64,000 bases of DNA. It comes from Agromyces flavus (GTDB lineage Bacteria > Actinomycetota > Actinomycetes > Actinomycetales > Microbacteriaceae). Shown here piece after piece: positions 8,551 to 18,345 of this stretch. The stretch lies in contig NZ_LT629755.1 of the NCBI RefSeq assembly GCF_900104685.1, positions 2,108,001 through 2,172,000 on the forward strand. Reading direction: 5' to 3'. The notes beneath the pieces are model-generated. The model saw nothing but the letters and a program-made list of their open reading frames with translations. It ran no database searches and was not told where the DNA came from. Within the stretch, counting starts at the first letter, position 1. Each line of letters opens with the position of its first letter. The translations under genes and the position numbers were made by a program.

Positions 8551-9972
8551 GTGGACGTCCCGCCCCGCGCGTGGTTCAGTGGTGCCGTGGCCCACGTGGT
8601 CCGGGCGGACTATCTCGTCGTGGGCGCCGGCGCCACCGGAATGGCGTTCACCGACGCCCTGATCGAGCACGCCGGCCGTGCGACCGTGGCACTCGTGGAC
8701 CGTCGTCAGGGCGTGGGCGGCCATTGGCTCGAGGCATACCCGTTCGTGCGCCTGCATCAGGCCTCGGCCTTCTACGGCGTCGCATCGACGCTCCTCGGCG
8801 GTGGCCGCCTGCAACACCGCGGACCCGAGGCGGGTCTCCAGGAGCGCGCCACACGCGCCGAGATCTGTGCCTACTACGAGGACATCCTCGCCGACCGCCT
8901 GCTCGAGTCGGGCCGCGTCGAGTTCTTCCCGGGTTGCGACGTGCTCGACGACGGCCGCACGTTCGTCTCCCGGGTGTCGGGCGAGCGGTTCACCGTGTCT
9001 GAGCGATGCCGGGTCGTCGACGCCCATTACCTCGCCCCGGGCATCCCGGCCGAGCTGACGCCGCCGTTCGTCGTGGCCGACGACGCCCGGGTCGTGCCAG
9101 TCAACGAGCTGGCCCACCTCGACGAACCGGCGAGTCAGTACGTCATCGTCGGCTCGGGCAAGACCGCGACCGACGCGTGCGTGTGGCTGCTCGGACGCGG
9201 GGTCGATCCCGGTGCGATCTGCTGGGTGCGGCCACGCGACCCGTGGATGCTGAACCGCGCGGTCGTGCAGCCCGACCCGGCGATCTTCCTCGGCATGGTC
9301 GCCGACACGATGCAGGCGGCGGAGGCCGCTTCCTCCCTGTCCGACCTCTTCCTCAGGCTCGAGGACGCGGGCGTCATGCTGCGAATCGACAGGACCGTCG
9401 AGCCGACGATGGCGCGCACGCCGACGCTCGCGACGTGGGAGCTCGACCTGCTGCGTTCCATCGAGGACGTGCAGCGGCACGATCACCTCGCGGCGGTCGC
9501 GCGCGGTCGACTCGAGTTCGCAGACGGCGCGGTCGTGCGCGTCGCCGACGCCCTGGTGGTGCACTGCGCAGGCGAGGGGTTGCGAATGCGGCCGCTCATC
9601 CCCGTCTGGACGCCGGAGGCGATCACGCTCCAGCCGATCCGCTCGGGCTTCCCATGCTTCGGGGCGGCTCTCGTGGGCTTCGTCGAGGCGACGCGCGACG
9701 ACGATCCCGAGAAGAACCGCCTGTGCCCGCCGTCTCCGTATCCCGACTCGACCGCCGAGTGGGCGCGGATGACGGTGATCGGCGCGCGCTCGGCCGCCTC
9801 ATTCGCCTCCGAGCCCGACATCTCGGCCTGGGCGGATGGCGTCGCCCTCAACCCAGCGCGGATCCCGCCCGAGTCCCCGCGCACCACCGAGCTCGGCGAC
9901 GCGCTCGATCGCCTGCAGGCCCACCGGTCGCAGGGGCTCGCGCGGCTCGCCGAGCTGGCCGGAATCGCGTGA
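8551..9972 (+). CDS. FAD/NAD(P)-binding oxidoreductase
   Basis: A 473-residue flavoprotein with two Rossmann motifs: an FAD-binding VVGAGATGMA near residue 23 and a second NAD(P)-type IVGSGKTATD near residue 199. This two-dinucleotide layout resembles flavin-containing monooxygenases and related NAD(P)/FAD oxidoreductases. It has GVGGHWLEAYPFVRLHQ in place of the FMO fingerprint, so a precise reaction is not assigned. The start is GTG 8551 with CGGAG upstream; GTG 8587, closer to the FAD motif, is an alternative. It is followed at 88 bp by an MBL-fold gene on the same strand. Confidence 0.82.
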   Translation: MDVPPRAWFSGAVAHVVRADYLVVGAGATGMAFTDALIEHAGRATVALVDRRQGVGGHWLEAYPFVRLHQASAFYGVASTLLGGGRLQHRGPEAGLQERATRAEICAYYEDILADRLLESGRVEFFPGCDVLDDGRTFVSRVSGERFTVSERCRVVDAHYLAPGIPAELTPPFVVADDARVVPVNELAHLDEPASQYVIVGSGKTATDACVWLLGRGVDPGAICWVRPRDPWMLNRAVVQPDPAIFLGMVADTMQAAEAASSLSDLFLRLEDAGVMLRIDRTVEPTMARTPTLATWELDLLRSIEDVQRHDHLAAVARGRLEFADGAVVRVADALVVHCAGEGLRMRPLIPVWTPEAITLQPIRSGFPCFGAALVGFVEATRDDDPEKNRLCPPSPYPDSTAEWARMTVIGARSAASFASEPDISAWADGVALNPARIPPESPRTTELGDALDRLQAHRSQGLARLAELAGIA

Positions 9973-10060
9973 ACGTCCGATCCGGCCCGGATCGCTCGCG
10001 ATCCGTCGTCGCTGGTACTACCGTCGCGAGCAGTGGCGCACCGCGGACGGGAGGCATTCC

Positions 10061-10882
10061 ATGCTGAAGCAGATCGCCGAGGGCGTTCTCGTGCACGAGA
10101 GCGAGTTCATCCAGAGCAACTCCGTGATCGTCGAGGGTGCAGAGGGCGTGCTGGTCGTCGATCCCGGCATCACGAGCGGGGAGCTGGCGACCATCGCCGC
10201 CGACCTTCGCGACCTGGGCACGCCCGTCGCGGCAGGCTTCTCGACGCATCCGGACTGGGATCACGTGCTCTGGGTCGACGCCTTCGGCGGCGCGCCCCGC
10301 TACGGCACAGCCGGGTGCGCCGCCGCGCTCGAGCAGCTGCTCGCGCAGGACGACTGGAAGGAGCAGGTGGCCGAGGGGCTGCCACCCGAGTACGCCGAGG
10401 ACATTCCGATGCACCTGCTCGGCCTCGTCACCGGCCTTCCCGCCGGCGCCACGCGGATCCCCTGGGGCGGACCCGAGGTCCGCATTCTCGAGCATCGGGC
10501 GCACGCCCCCGGCCATGCCGCGCTGCTGGTGGAGGAGCGAAGCGTGCTCGTGGCTGGCGACATGCTCTCGGACATCCTGATGCCCTTCCTCGACCTGCAG
10601 GCTGCGGATCCCATCGGTGACTACCTCGCCGCGCTGCGCCGGTTCGAGACCGTGGCCGACGACGTCGACGCCGTCGTTCCGGGTCATGGCTCGGTCGGCG
10701 GCGCCGAGGAGTTCCGCGCACGCATCGAGCTCGATCGCGCCTACGTGGAAGCCCTGCGCGACGGAGCGCAGCCCGACGACCCGCGGATCGCGCCGACGGG
10801 CCCGCTGTACTGGCTGGCCGACGTGCACGAGTGGCAGGTCGAGCGGATCAACGAACGGCGACAGACCGAGACGCCTCGATAG
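10061..10882 (+). CDS. MBL-fold metallo-hydrolase with altered metal motif
   Basis: A 273-residue metallo-beta-lactamase-fold protein. The ATG follows GGGAGG by about 7 nt. The core motif, normally HxHxDH, reads H63-P-D65-W-D67-H68, so the second His is Asp. Later metal ligands appear as APGHAALL and VAGDM and PGHGS, which fit the fold. The substrate is unknown; the family includes lactonases, glyoxalases and quinone-degrading enzymes. It is convergent with the next lacI gene, with only 6 bp between their stops. Confidence 0.85.
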   Translation: MLKQIAEGVLVHESEFIQSNSVIVEGAEGVLVVDPGITSGELATIAADLRDLGTPVAAGFSTHPDWDHVLWVDAFGGAPRYGTAGCAAALEQLLAQDDWKEQVAEGLPPEYAEDIPMHLLGLVTGLPAGATRIPWGGPEVRILEHRAHAPGHAALLVEERSVLVAGDMLSDILMPFLDLQAADPIGDYLAALRRFETVADDVDAVVPGHGSVGGAEEFRARIELDRAYVEALRDGAQPDDPRIAPTGPLYWLADVHEWQVERINERRQTETPR

Positions 10883-10888
10883 CGCGTC

Positions 10889-11926
10889 TCAGGCCGCCGC
10901 GGGCGGCGCCGTGCTCTCGCGCACGACGAGGCTCGTCGCGAGGTCCATGCGCGGCGTCGCGGCCCCCGGCCCGAGCGGCTCGTCGGCCAGACGGATCGCA
11001 AGGCGCGTCGCCTCCTCGCCCATGCGGCGCAGCGGCTGGTGCACGGTCGTGAGCTTGGGCGTCAGCCACGCGGCGAGCGGGATGTCGTCGTAGCCGACGA
11101 CCGAGAGCTCCTCGGGCACGCGGATGCCGCGCTCTCGCGCCGCCTCGAGCACGCCGAGGGCCTGCATGTCGCTGCCCGCGAAGATCGCCGTCGGCCGCTC
11201 AGGACCGTCGAGCAACTCGCGCGCGCGGTCACGGCCACCCGACACGTGGAAGTCGCCGAAGCGGATCCACGACTCCTCGATCGGCAGTCCGGCCGAGTTC
11301 ATCGCCGAGCGGTACCCGTCGATGCGCGCGAGCGAGCACATCATGTCGGCCGGGCCCGTGATCGCCGCGATGCGCTGATGGCCGAGCTCGATGAGGTGCC
11401 GGGTCGCGGCGAGCCCGCCCGACCAGTTCGCCGAGCCCACGGATGGCGCGTCCGCCGACGGATCGCCGGCCGGATCCACGATCACGAACGGGATGGCGCG
11501 CGCGTGCAGTTGCTCGCGGTACTCCGGTACCAGGTCGCTGAACACGAGCACGACGCCGACGGGCCGACGGCGCATGACGCCCTCGATCCAGTCGGGGTCG
11601 GGCGAGTGCCGGCTGCCGCTCACCGTCAGGACGACGGACAGCCCGTGCTGCTTCGCGACCGACTCCACGCCGTCGATGAGCTCCATCGACCAGATCGGGT
11701 CGAGCTCGTGGAAGACGAGTTCGATCAGCTCGGCGCGCGACTCCGAGCGTCCGTTGCCGCGCCGCCGGTAGCCCCGCTCGGCGAGCGCGTGCTCCACGCG
11801 CGCCCGCGTCGCGGCCGCGACATCCGCCCGGCCGTTGAGCACCTTCGAGATCGTCGACAGGGACACGCCCGCCTCGTGGGCGATCTCGGCGAGCGTCACG
11901 CGCTCCGTCGAGCCATCCGTTGACAT
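10889..11926 (-). CDS. LacI family transcriptional regulator
   Basis: A 345-residue regulator. The N-terminal helix-turn-helix is TLAEIAHEAGVSLSTISKVL and the hinge region follows with NGRADVAAATRARV. A periplasmic-binding-protein-like sugar sensor domain fills the rest (SVVGYDDIPLA is the typical late motif). A -10-like TAGACT at 11934-11939 lies 7 nt before the ATG, so the mRNA may be leaderless. It neighbours no sugar gene directly; the GH3 cluster at the window start and the GH31 cluster downstream are candidate targets, which is inferred. Confidence 0.92.
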   Translation of the reverse strand: MSTDGSTERVTLAEIAHEAGVSLSTISKVLNGRADVAAATRARVEHALAERGYRRRGNGRSESRAELIELVFHELDPIWSMELIDGVESVAKQHGLSVVLTVSGSRHSPDPDWIEGVMRRRPVGVVLVFSDLVPEYREQLHARAIPFVIVDPAGDPSADAPSVGSANWSGGLAATRHLIELGHQRIAAITGPADMMCSLARIDGYRSAMNSAGLPIEESWIRFGDFHVSGGRDRARELLDGPERPTAIFAGSDMQALGVLEAARERGIRVPEELSVVGYDDIPLAAWLTPKLTTVHQPLRRMGEEATRLAIRLADEPLGPGAATPRMDLATSLVVRESTAPPAAA

Positions 11927-11983
11927 GTTTCGAAGTCTAGTGGCGAAAATTGCGGCCGGATGTCGCAGGCGGCCCGAACCCGG

Positions 11984-12709
11984 TCATCGGGCGACCAGTG
12001 CGCCGACGGCCAGCGTCGACGTGCGGTCGGCGCACACCGGGATCGCCTGCGCGACCGAAACCCCCGGGCCTGCCCCGTCCGATCCGATGGTCGCGCGCAG
12101 CGTGGTCGACGTCGCCTCCGGGCAGCCCCAGGCACCGGGATTGGTGCCGTGCAACCGTGAGATCGCCACGCCGCCGTGAGCGTGCAGCACCACTGTCTGC
12201 CAGGTGTCGCCCTCGATGCGCGCGGGACCGCCGAGCTGCCCGCCCGACGCGTCCAGGGCGACGAGGCCCGGCCAGCCGGCGAACGAGCAGTCGCTCGCGG
12301 AGACGTTGGCGAAGACGAGGTCGGCCCAGAAGCTCCCGGCGCCGGAATCCTGCGGTCGAGCGCGGTACGCGAGTGTGAGTTGTTCGTCGGCGCATCGCGG
12401 AATGGGCGCCGGGTCGCCCGCGGCCGGCGGGCGGTCGGCGGGCGGCTCCGCGGCGCCCGCGGGCGCAGGCGATTCGACCTCGGGCTCGGCGTCGACCTGC
12501 TGCGCGCTACCGGCCCCGCCCGCAGCTGCCGCGTTCCGCGGATCCGGGCTCGGCTCCGTCAGCGGGGCGCTCCCTCGGTCGAGCGGCTCCGTCGAGCTCG
12601 CGGGTCGGGCGTTCGATGCGACCGGGTCGACGGATGCGGCGCACCCCCCGAGGACCACGCTGCAGACCGCGGCCAGGACGGCCGCTCGGACGACTGGGGG
12701 GTTCCACAT
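11984..12709 (-). CDS. DUF4232 domain-containing lipoprotein
   Basis: A 241-residue secreted lipoprotein. The signal peptide ends in a lipobox (VLGGC), followed by a long low-complexity Pro/Ala/Glu linker at about residues 25-105. The C-terminal DUF4232 domain starts at RCADEQLTLAYRA and keeps the spaced cysteines (SDCSFAGWPGL, WGCPEA, PVCADR). The ATG at 12709 has GGAG 7 nt upstream, and a TAGCAT -10 box lies at 12751-12756. It would be anchored on the outer face of the cell membrane. Function is unknown for this family. Confidence 0.85.
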   Translation of the reverse strand: MWNPPVVRAAVLAAVCSVVLGGCAASVDPVASNARPASSTEPLDRGSAPLTEPSPDPRNAAAAGGAGSAQQVDAEPEVESPAPAGAAEPPADRPPAAGDPAPIPRCADEQLTLAYRARPQDSGAGSFWADLVFANVSASDCSFAGWPGLVALDASGGQLGGPARIEGDTWQTVVLHAHGGVAISRLHGTNPGAWGCPEATSTTLRATIGSDGAGPGVSVAQAIPVCADRTSTLAVGALVAR

Positions 12710-12773
12710 CGCGAGCTCCACTCCGCCGCGCGCCACGTGCGGCTCTGCGCATGCTAGCCAGCGGGCATCGCCT

Positions 12774-12801
12774 GGCGCATGAGGGCTCGCCCTGATGCGC
12801 C
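12774..12801 (-). terminator. Terminator-like hairpin after the GH31 gene
   Basis: Thirteen-base arms (GGCGCATGAGGGC at 12774-12786 and GCCCTGATGCGCC at 12789-12801) pair with one mismatch around a 2-nt centre. It lies 22 bp beyond the GH31 stop on the minus strand, and no T-run is seen. Confidence 0.6.
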
Positions 12802-12823
12802 GACCGCCGTGGATGGGTGACGG

Positions 12824-14955
12824 TCAGCCATGCACCTCACCGGCGGTGCCGTCGGTGTCGACGACCGGGATCACGGCCCCGGCCCGGATCCACAGCGGCA
12901 CCGTCTCGAACCCGTGCCGCTCGCGGCGCCATTCGCCGCCCTCGATGGACTCGCGCGTGAACCAGTTCGTCCATCGCCCCTCGGGCAGGTAGTACTCGAC
13001 GTCGCCCGACGCCGAGAACACCGGTGCGACCAGCAGATCCGGACCGAGCAGGTACTGCCGGTCGAGGAACGCGACCGCCGGGTCCGACGGGAATGCCAGC
13101 TGCATCGGCCGCATCACCGGCGTCCCCGTGCGATGCGCCTCCTCGCCCGCCGCGACGAGGTACGGCCGCAGCGACGCCTTCAGCTTCGCGAACGTGCGCG
13201 CCACCTCGACGGCCGACTGCCCCGGTGCCTCGTCGCCGGAGTCGAACGCCCACGGCACCCGGTAACTCGTCGAGCCGTGCAGCCGGGAGTGGCTCGAGAG
13301 CAGTCCGAACGCCAGCCAGCGCTTGAACACCGCCGGGTCGGGGCTTCCCTCGAAACCGCCGATGTCGTGGCTCCAGTAGCCGAAGCCGCTCATGGCGAGC
13401 GACAGGCCGCCGCGCAGGCTCTCGGCCATCGAGGTGAACGTCGACGAATTGTCGCCGCCCCAGTGCACGGGCATGGATTGGCCGCCGGCCGTCGCCGACC
13501 GCGCGAACAGCACAGCCTCGCCCTCGCCGCGCGACTCCTCGAGCACCGCGAAGACCGCGCGGTTGTACAGCTGGGTGTAGCGGTGGTGCATCGCCTCGGG
13601 ATCGCTGCCATCGTGCCAGACGACATCCACGGGGATGCGCTCGCCGAAGTCGGTCTTGATCGCGTCCACGCCTTGGGCGATGAGCCCGCGGAGGTGCTCC
13701 TGGAACCAGCGCGTCGCCTCCGGGTTCGTGAAGTCGACGAGCGCCATGCCCGCCTGCCAGAGGTCCCACTGCCACACCGAGCCGTCGGCTCGGCGCACCA
13801 GGTAGCCCCGCTCGACGCCCTCGCGGAACAGCCGCGAACGCTGCGCGATGTACGGGTTCAGCCACGCGCTCACCCGCAGCCCGCGATCGTGCAACCGCGC
13901 GAGCATGCCCTCGGGGTCGGGGAACACCGCGGGATCCCACTGGAAGTCGGTCCAGTGGAACTCGCGCATCCAGAAGCAGTCGAAGTGGAACACCTCGAGC
14001 GGGATGTCGCGCTCGGCCATGCCGTCGATGAAGGCGTTGACGGTGGCCTCGTCGTAGTCGGTCGTGAAGCTCGTCGAGAGCCACAGTCCGTACGACCAGT
14101 CGGGCACGCGCGCCGGCCGGCCCGTGAGTCGCGTGTACCGGTCGAGCACCTCGGCGGGCGTGGGTCCGGCGATCACGAAGAACTCGAGGCACTCCCCGCG
14201 ACGGAGAACTGCACCTGCTCGACGGCTTCGGACCCGACCTCGAACGACACGTGCCCGGCGTGGTTCACGAGAACGCCGTATCCGCGGTTCGTCAGGTAGA
14301 ACGGCACGTTCTTGTACGACTGCTCGCTCGACGTGCCCCCGTCGGCGTTCCAGATGTCGACCGTCTGGCCGTTCTTCACGAGCGGGCCGAATCGCTCGCC
14401 GAGCCCGTACACGAGCTCGCCGACGCCGAGCGAGAGCTGCGCGTGCAGGTAGGCGGATGCCTCGGCGAGGCCCGTCGTCGTGATGCCCGTGACGCCCGTG
14501 GGCTCGGCGGCCACCGGCGCGCCGGGCGCGAGCCGCATGTACCCGACGGACTTGTGCCCGCTCGACGTGACCAGCGTGCCCGCGACATCCTCGAACGTCA
14601 GGTCCCACGGCGCCCCGCGCCGGATGTGGGCGCGCAGGGAGCCCGCGTCGACCACGCCGCCGCCGTCGTCCACCGAGAGCGACGCGCGGTACGCGTCATC
14701 CGCCTGGATCTCGAAGCCGACGTCGCGGGGCGTGCCGCAGTGGTGCTCGACGCGCACCCGGATCACGCCCTCCGCCGGACTTGACAGCGACACCGTGAGC
14801 ATCGGCCGGTTCAGCGTGTCGCCACGCGTCGCGATGACCCGGGTCGGCGCCCACACGACCAGCTCGTCGCCCTCGACCGCGAGGTCCCGCCCCTCCTGGG
14901 CGTACAGGGCCTCGACACCCGGGCGAGTGTGCCAGAACCCGTCGGTGAACTTCAT
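12824..14955 (-). pseudogene. yicI: GH31 alpha-xylosidase (YicI type), reading frame broken at a CCCC run
   Basis: ATG 14955 opens about 250 residues of the GH31 N-terminal beta-sandwich, then the frame runs to a false stop after VEQVQFSVAGS. The remaining 457 residues (from CLEFFVIAGPTP) are in another frame to 12824. Adding one C to the plus-strand CCCC at 14194-14197 restores VAGECLEFF and a protein of about 710 residues, near YicI length. All catalytic parts are intact: nucleophile Asp in AIKTDFGERI (codon 13649-13651) and acid/base Asp in WGGDNSS (codon 13451-13453). The enzyme would release alpha-linked xylose from imported xyloglucan-type oligosaccharides. The start overlaps the permease stop by one base. 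It is either a recent frameshift or an assembly error. Confidence 0.88.
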
Positions 14956-15896
14956 TACTTGACTGCTCCTGCCGTGATGCCCCGCGTGAGGGTGCGCTGG
15001 AAGATGAGAAAGAAGACGAGCGTGGGGATGAGCCCGAGCAGCGCCGACGCGCTCGTGGTCGTGACATCCATGAGCCGGTCGCCCTGCAGCACCGTGATCG
15101 CCACGGGCACCGTCTGGGTCGAGTTCGACACGAGGAAGGTCAGCGGGATCAGGAACTCGTTCCACGTCCAGATGAAGAAGAAGATCAGGAGCACCGAGAG
15201 GGTCGGCCGCGAGATCGGATAGACCACCCGCCACAGGATCTGCCAGCGCGAGGCGCCGTCGAGCGAGGCGGCCTCGAGCAGTTCCCTCGGGAACGTCGAG
15301 TACACCGACGCGAGCAGGTAGGTGCCGAAGGCCGACTGGATGACGGTGAAGATGATGATGACCGCCCATTGGCTGTCGTAGAGGCCCACCTGCTTGAACA
15401 TGAAGTACAGCGGGTACAGCAGCACCTCCTGCGGCAGCATGTTCGCGAGGAGGATCACGACGACGATCCACAGCCGGCCCTTCACGCGTCCGATCCCGAG
15501 CGCGAACGCGTTCAGCATCGAGATGAGCACGGCGAACACCGCGACCAGGCCCGAGATGAACACGCTGTTCCAGAGCTTCTCGGGGAAGTCGACGCGCTCC
15601 CAGAACCTCACGATGCCGTCGAAGTAGAGCTGGGTCGGCAGGCTCAGCGGCCCCGACGTGTTGTAGTCGGCCGGCGACTTGAACGAGTTGATGAGGATCA
15701 GCAGGAACGGCACGGCGATGAAGAAGCCGAGCAGCACGGCGACGGCCAGGACGACCCAGTCACCGGCGGTGCGCCTCGCGTTGCCGGCGGGCCGGCGCGA
15801 ACGCATGTCGCGACGGGGCCGACGTGCGGGCGTGTCATCGGTGGGCAGCTCGACGTCGCGCCGTTCGGGGTCGAGTTCCTGGACGATGGCGGTCAT
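14955..15896 (-). CDS. Carbohydrate ABC transporter permease, MalG type
   Basis: A 313-residue membrane subunit with a basic N-terminal tail of about 45 residues, six membrane helices, and an EAA loop ELLEAASLDGASRWQILW. Its ATG overlaps the TGA of the upstream permease gene as ATGA (15893-15896), and its TAA shares one base with the GH31 start, so all four genes are translated as a unit. With the upstream permease and the lipoprotein binding protein it would import the substrate of the GH31 alpha-xylosidase. Confidence 0.93.
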   Translation of the reverse strand: MTAIVQELDPERRDVELPTDDTPARRPRRDMRSRRPAGNARRTAGDWVVLAVAVLLGFFIAVPFLLILINSFKSPADYNTSGPLSLPTQLYFDGIVRFWERVDFPEKLWNSVFISGLVAVFAVLISMLNAFALGIGRVKGRLWIVVVILLANMLPQEVLLYPLYFMFKQVGLYDSQWAVIIIFTVIQSAFGTYLLASVYSTFPRELLEAASLDGASRWQILWRVVYPISRPTLSVLLIFFFIWTWNEFLIPLTFLVSNSTQTVPVAITVLQGDRLMDVTTTSASALLGLIPTLVFFLIFQRTLTRGITAGAVK

Positions 15897-16900
15897 CGCG
15901 CCTCCTCCTTCTTCTCCATGCGGTGCTGGGCGAGGATGAACAGCACGCTGACGGCGGCGATCACGATCGTGAGCGCGGTCGCGATGGTCGCGCCGTAGCC
16001 GACCTGCTGGGACTGGAAGAACTCGCTGTACGCGTAGTACGCGGGCACGATCGTCGAGGTGCCGGGGCCACCGCCCGTGAGCGCATACACCGGCCCGAAC
16101 ACCTTCAGGGCCGCGATCGTGCACGTCAGGGTGACGACGAAGATCTCGGGGCGGATCATGCCGAGCGTGATCGCGCGGAACCGCTGGAACCAGTTCGCGC
16201 CGTCGAGCTCGGCGGCCTCGTACAGTTCGGGGTCGACGCGCTGCAGCGCGGCCATGAAGATCACGATCGGGTAGCCGAGCTGCACCCAGACCATGATCAC
16301 CATGATGCTGGCGAGCGCGGTGTCGGGGCTGCCGAGCCAGTTGTGCGCGAGGTGGCCGAGGCCGATCGCCTCGAGCACCTGGTTCAGCGCGCCGTTCTTC
16401 GGCCGCAGGATCCAGCCGATCACGATCGCCGCGATGACCGCGGGGAGGATCTGCGGCAGGTAGTACGTGGCCCGAAGGAAGCTCGCCAGCTTGCCGCCGA
16501 ACTTGCGGCCGATGAGGTCGAACAGCATCGCGGCGAGGAGCAGGCCGAGCAGCGTCGGGATGATGACCATCGCGAGGATCATCGCGATCGAGTTGGCGAA
16601 GCTCGTCCAGAACACCTCGTCGCCGAGGAGCTCGACCCAGTTCTCGAGGCCGATCCACTGCGGCGGTCGGATGCCGCGGTACTCGGTGAACGTCAGGTAG
16701 ATGTTCCAGAGCAGCGGCACGATCACGATGATCGCGAGCAGTGCGAGTCCGGGAGCGAGGTAGAGCCAGTACGTGCCGCGACGTGCGCCCGGGATGAGTC
16801 CCTCCTCGGGCCCGCGCGGCCGGCGGCGGGGCGCGCGGCGGCCGGATGCGGCATCCGCCGCCTCGATCGTCGTCGCGGCCCTGGTGTCGAGGGCTGACAT
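15893..16900 (-). CDS. Carbohydrate ABC transporter permease, MalF type
   Basis: A 335-residue membrane subunit. ATG 16900 has GGAAGGA 6 nt upstream and was preferred over an upstream in-frame start that would add 26 non-conserved residues. About six membrane helices start near residue 45. The ATPase-docking loop reads ELYEAAELDGANWFQRF. It is separated by 111 bp from the binding-protein gene, with a strong hairpin in the gap that may lower permease relative to binding-protein expression. Confidence 0.93.
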   Translation of the reverse strand: MSALDTRAATTIEAADAASGRRAPRRRPRGPEEGLIPGARRGTYWLYLAPGLALLAIIVIVPLLWNIYLTFTEYRGIRPPQWIGLENWVELLGDEVFWTSFANSIAMILAMVIIPTLLGLLLAAMLFDLIGRKFGGKLASFLRATYYLPQILPAVIAAIVIGWILRPKNGALNQVLEAIGLGHLAHNWLGSPDTALASIMVIMVWVQLGYPIVIFMAALQRVDPELYEAAELDGANWFQRFRAITLGMIRPEIFVVTLTCTIAALKVFGPVYALTGGGPGTSTIVPAYYAYSEFFQSQQVGYGATIATALTIVIAAVSVLFILAQHRMEKKEEAR

Positions 16901-16962
16901 GGTGGTCCTTCCGGTGGTCCGTCCGGGTCGGGTGGGATGGTTCGGGGCATGGCCCCGAGGGC

Positions 16963-16996
16963 GGATGCCGCGGCGCACGCACTCGCCGCGGCATCC
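16963..16996 (-). terminator. Intercistronic hairpin between binding protein and permease genes
   Basis: The perfect 13-bp arms GGATGCCGCGGCG (16963-16975) and CGCCGCGGCATCC (16984-16996) enclose an 8-nt loop. It lies within the operon, so I read it as a partial terminator or mRNA-stabilising hairpin that favours the binding protein, as known for other ABC operons. This role is inferred. Confidence 0.6.
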
Positions 16997-17011
16997 GGGT
17001 CGATCAGCCGG

Positions 17012-18304
17012 TCAGCCGATGATGTCGTCGACGCCCGACTGGTATTGCTCGCCGAGCTGCTCCTGCACCTCGGCCGGCGTCTTCGTGCCGTTGACCAGCT
17101 CCTGGAGGCCCGCGTTGAGCTCGTCGTAGAACGTCGGCGTGGGCCAGTCGGGGTAGAACGAGATGCCGTCCATGTCGTTGAGCGCGTTGAAGTTCGCGAT
17201 GAGCTCCTTGGACTTCTCGTCGGTGATGTCGGCCTCGTCGGCCGCGACCGGCACGCCGCCGTTGTTGCCGAGCAGCGCCTGGATCTCGGGACGCATCGTG
17301 ATGTCGATGAACTCGTAGGCGAGCTCCTTGTTCTTCGCGCGCTCGGGGACGACCCACATGTTGCCGGCGGAGCCCGGCGAGAGTTCGGCCTCCGGGAAGA
17401 GGAACGTGCCCCACTCGAAGTCGGTGATCTCGCTCTGGAAGCGGCCGTACCACCAGCTGCCCGAGTAGAAGATCGGCGCGTCGCCGCTGATGAAGCTGAC
17501 GCCCGCGTCCTCGGCCTTGAGGCCCGAGGCATCCGTCGAGATGTACCCGGCGTCGACCCAGTCCTTGACGGTCTCGGTCGCGTACGAGATCTCGTCACCG
17601 GACCAGTCGACCGGGTTCTCATAGAGCTGGTAGTCGTTCACGAACTGCCGATCGGCCTCGGTGAGCGCGAGCTGATACCAGAGCTGGCCGAGCGGGTACT
17701 CGGCGGCCGACTCGGCGAGCGGCGTGGTGCCCTGGTCGGCGAACGTCTTCAGCACCGCCTCGAACTCGTCGAGCGTGGTGGGCACCTCGACGCCGGCCTC
17801 GGCGAACGCGTCCTTGTTGTAGTACACCTGCACGAACTCGCCGTAGTTGGGCACGCCGTACCAGCTGCCCGAGCCCATGATGCCGTTCTCGTCGTACCGC
17901 GCCGTCGTCTGCAGCGCAGGCGCCAGCTGGTCGCCCCAGCCGTACTCGTCGACGACGTCGTCGAGCGGCGTCAGCAGGCCCTCGCTCGAGAGCAGGCCGG
18001 CGGTCGCGTTGCCCTTGTTGTATTCGAGGATGTCGGGCGCCTCGTCGGAGTTCAGCACCTGGCTCGCCGTCGAGCGGATCTGCTCGAAGCTCTTCTCCTC
18101 GAATTCGACCGTGGCGCCGGTCTCCTCCTCGAAGATCTCGATGGCGCGATCCCAGGCGATGCCCATGGCCGAGTCGGCGCCCTCGTAGTGCCAGAGGCGG
18201 AGGGTGTCGTCGTCGCCGCCCGCGTCGCTCCCCGAGCAACCGCTGAGGATGAGCGCCGCGGCCGCGAGGGATGCGGCCGTGGCGAGGGTTCTGGTGTGCT
18301 TCAT
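17012..18304 (-). CDS. ABC transporter sugar-binding lipoprotein
   Basis: A 430-residue family 1 extracellular solute-binding protein. The signal peptide ends with lipobox LSGC (Cys23), so it is anchored on the outer membrane face of this Gram-positive cell. Binding-protein landmarks include GVPNYGEFVQVYYNKDAF and the aromatic-rich FYSGSWWYGRF. ATG 18304 is preceded by AGGAGG at 5 nt. It starts the operon with two permeases and GH31, and a LacI operator lies 87 bp upstream. Alpha-xylosylated oligosaccharides are the likely ligand, inferred from the hydrolase. Confidence 0.93.
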   Translation of the reverse strand: MKHTRTLATAASLAAAALILSGCSGSDAGGDDDTLRLWHYEGADSAMGIAWDRAIEIFEEETGATVEFEEKSFEQIRSTASQVLNSDEAPDILEYNKGNATAGLLSSEGLLTPLDDVVDEYGWGDQLAPALQTTARYDENGIMGSGSWYGVPNYGEFVQVYYNKDAFAEAGVEVPTTLDEFEAVLKTFADQGTTPLAESAAEYPLGQLWYQLALTEADRQFVNDYQLYENPVDWSGDEISYATETVKDWVDAGYISTDASGLKAEDAGVSFISGDAPIFYSGSWWYGRFQSEITDFEWGTFLFPEAELSPGSAGNMWVVPERAKNKELAYEFIDITMRPEIQALLGNNGGVPVAADEADITDEKSKELIANFNALNDMDGISFYPDWPTPTFYDELNAGLQELVNGTKTPAEVQEQLGEQYQSGVDDIIG

Positions 18305-18345
18305 TGCTACCTCCTGGTGTGGGTGGTGCTGGGTTCCGTGGTGGT

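Noticed and set aside
14190..14200. Programmed ribosomal frameshifting in the GH31 gene
   Set aside because: The site lacks a typical slippery heptamer and downstream pseudoknot, and no full-length product would be expected to need it. A simple indel explains the data.
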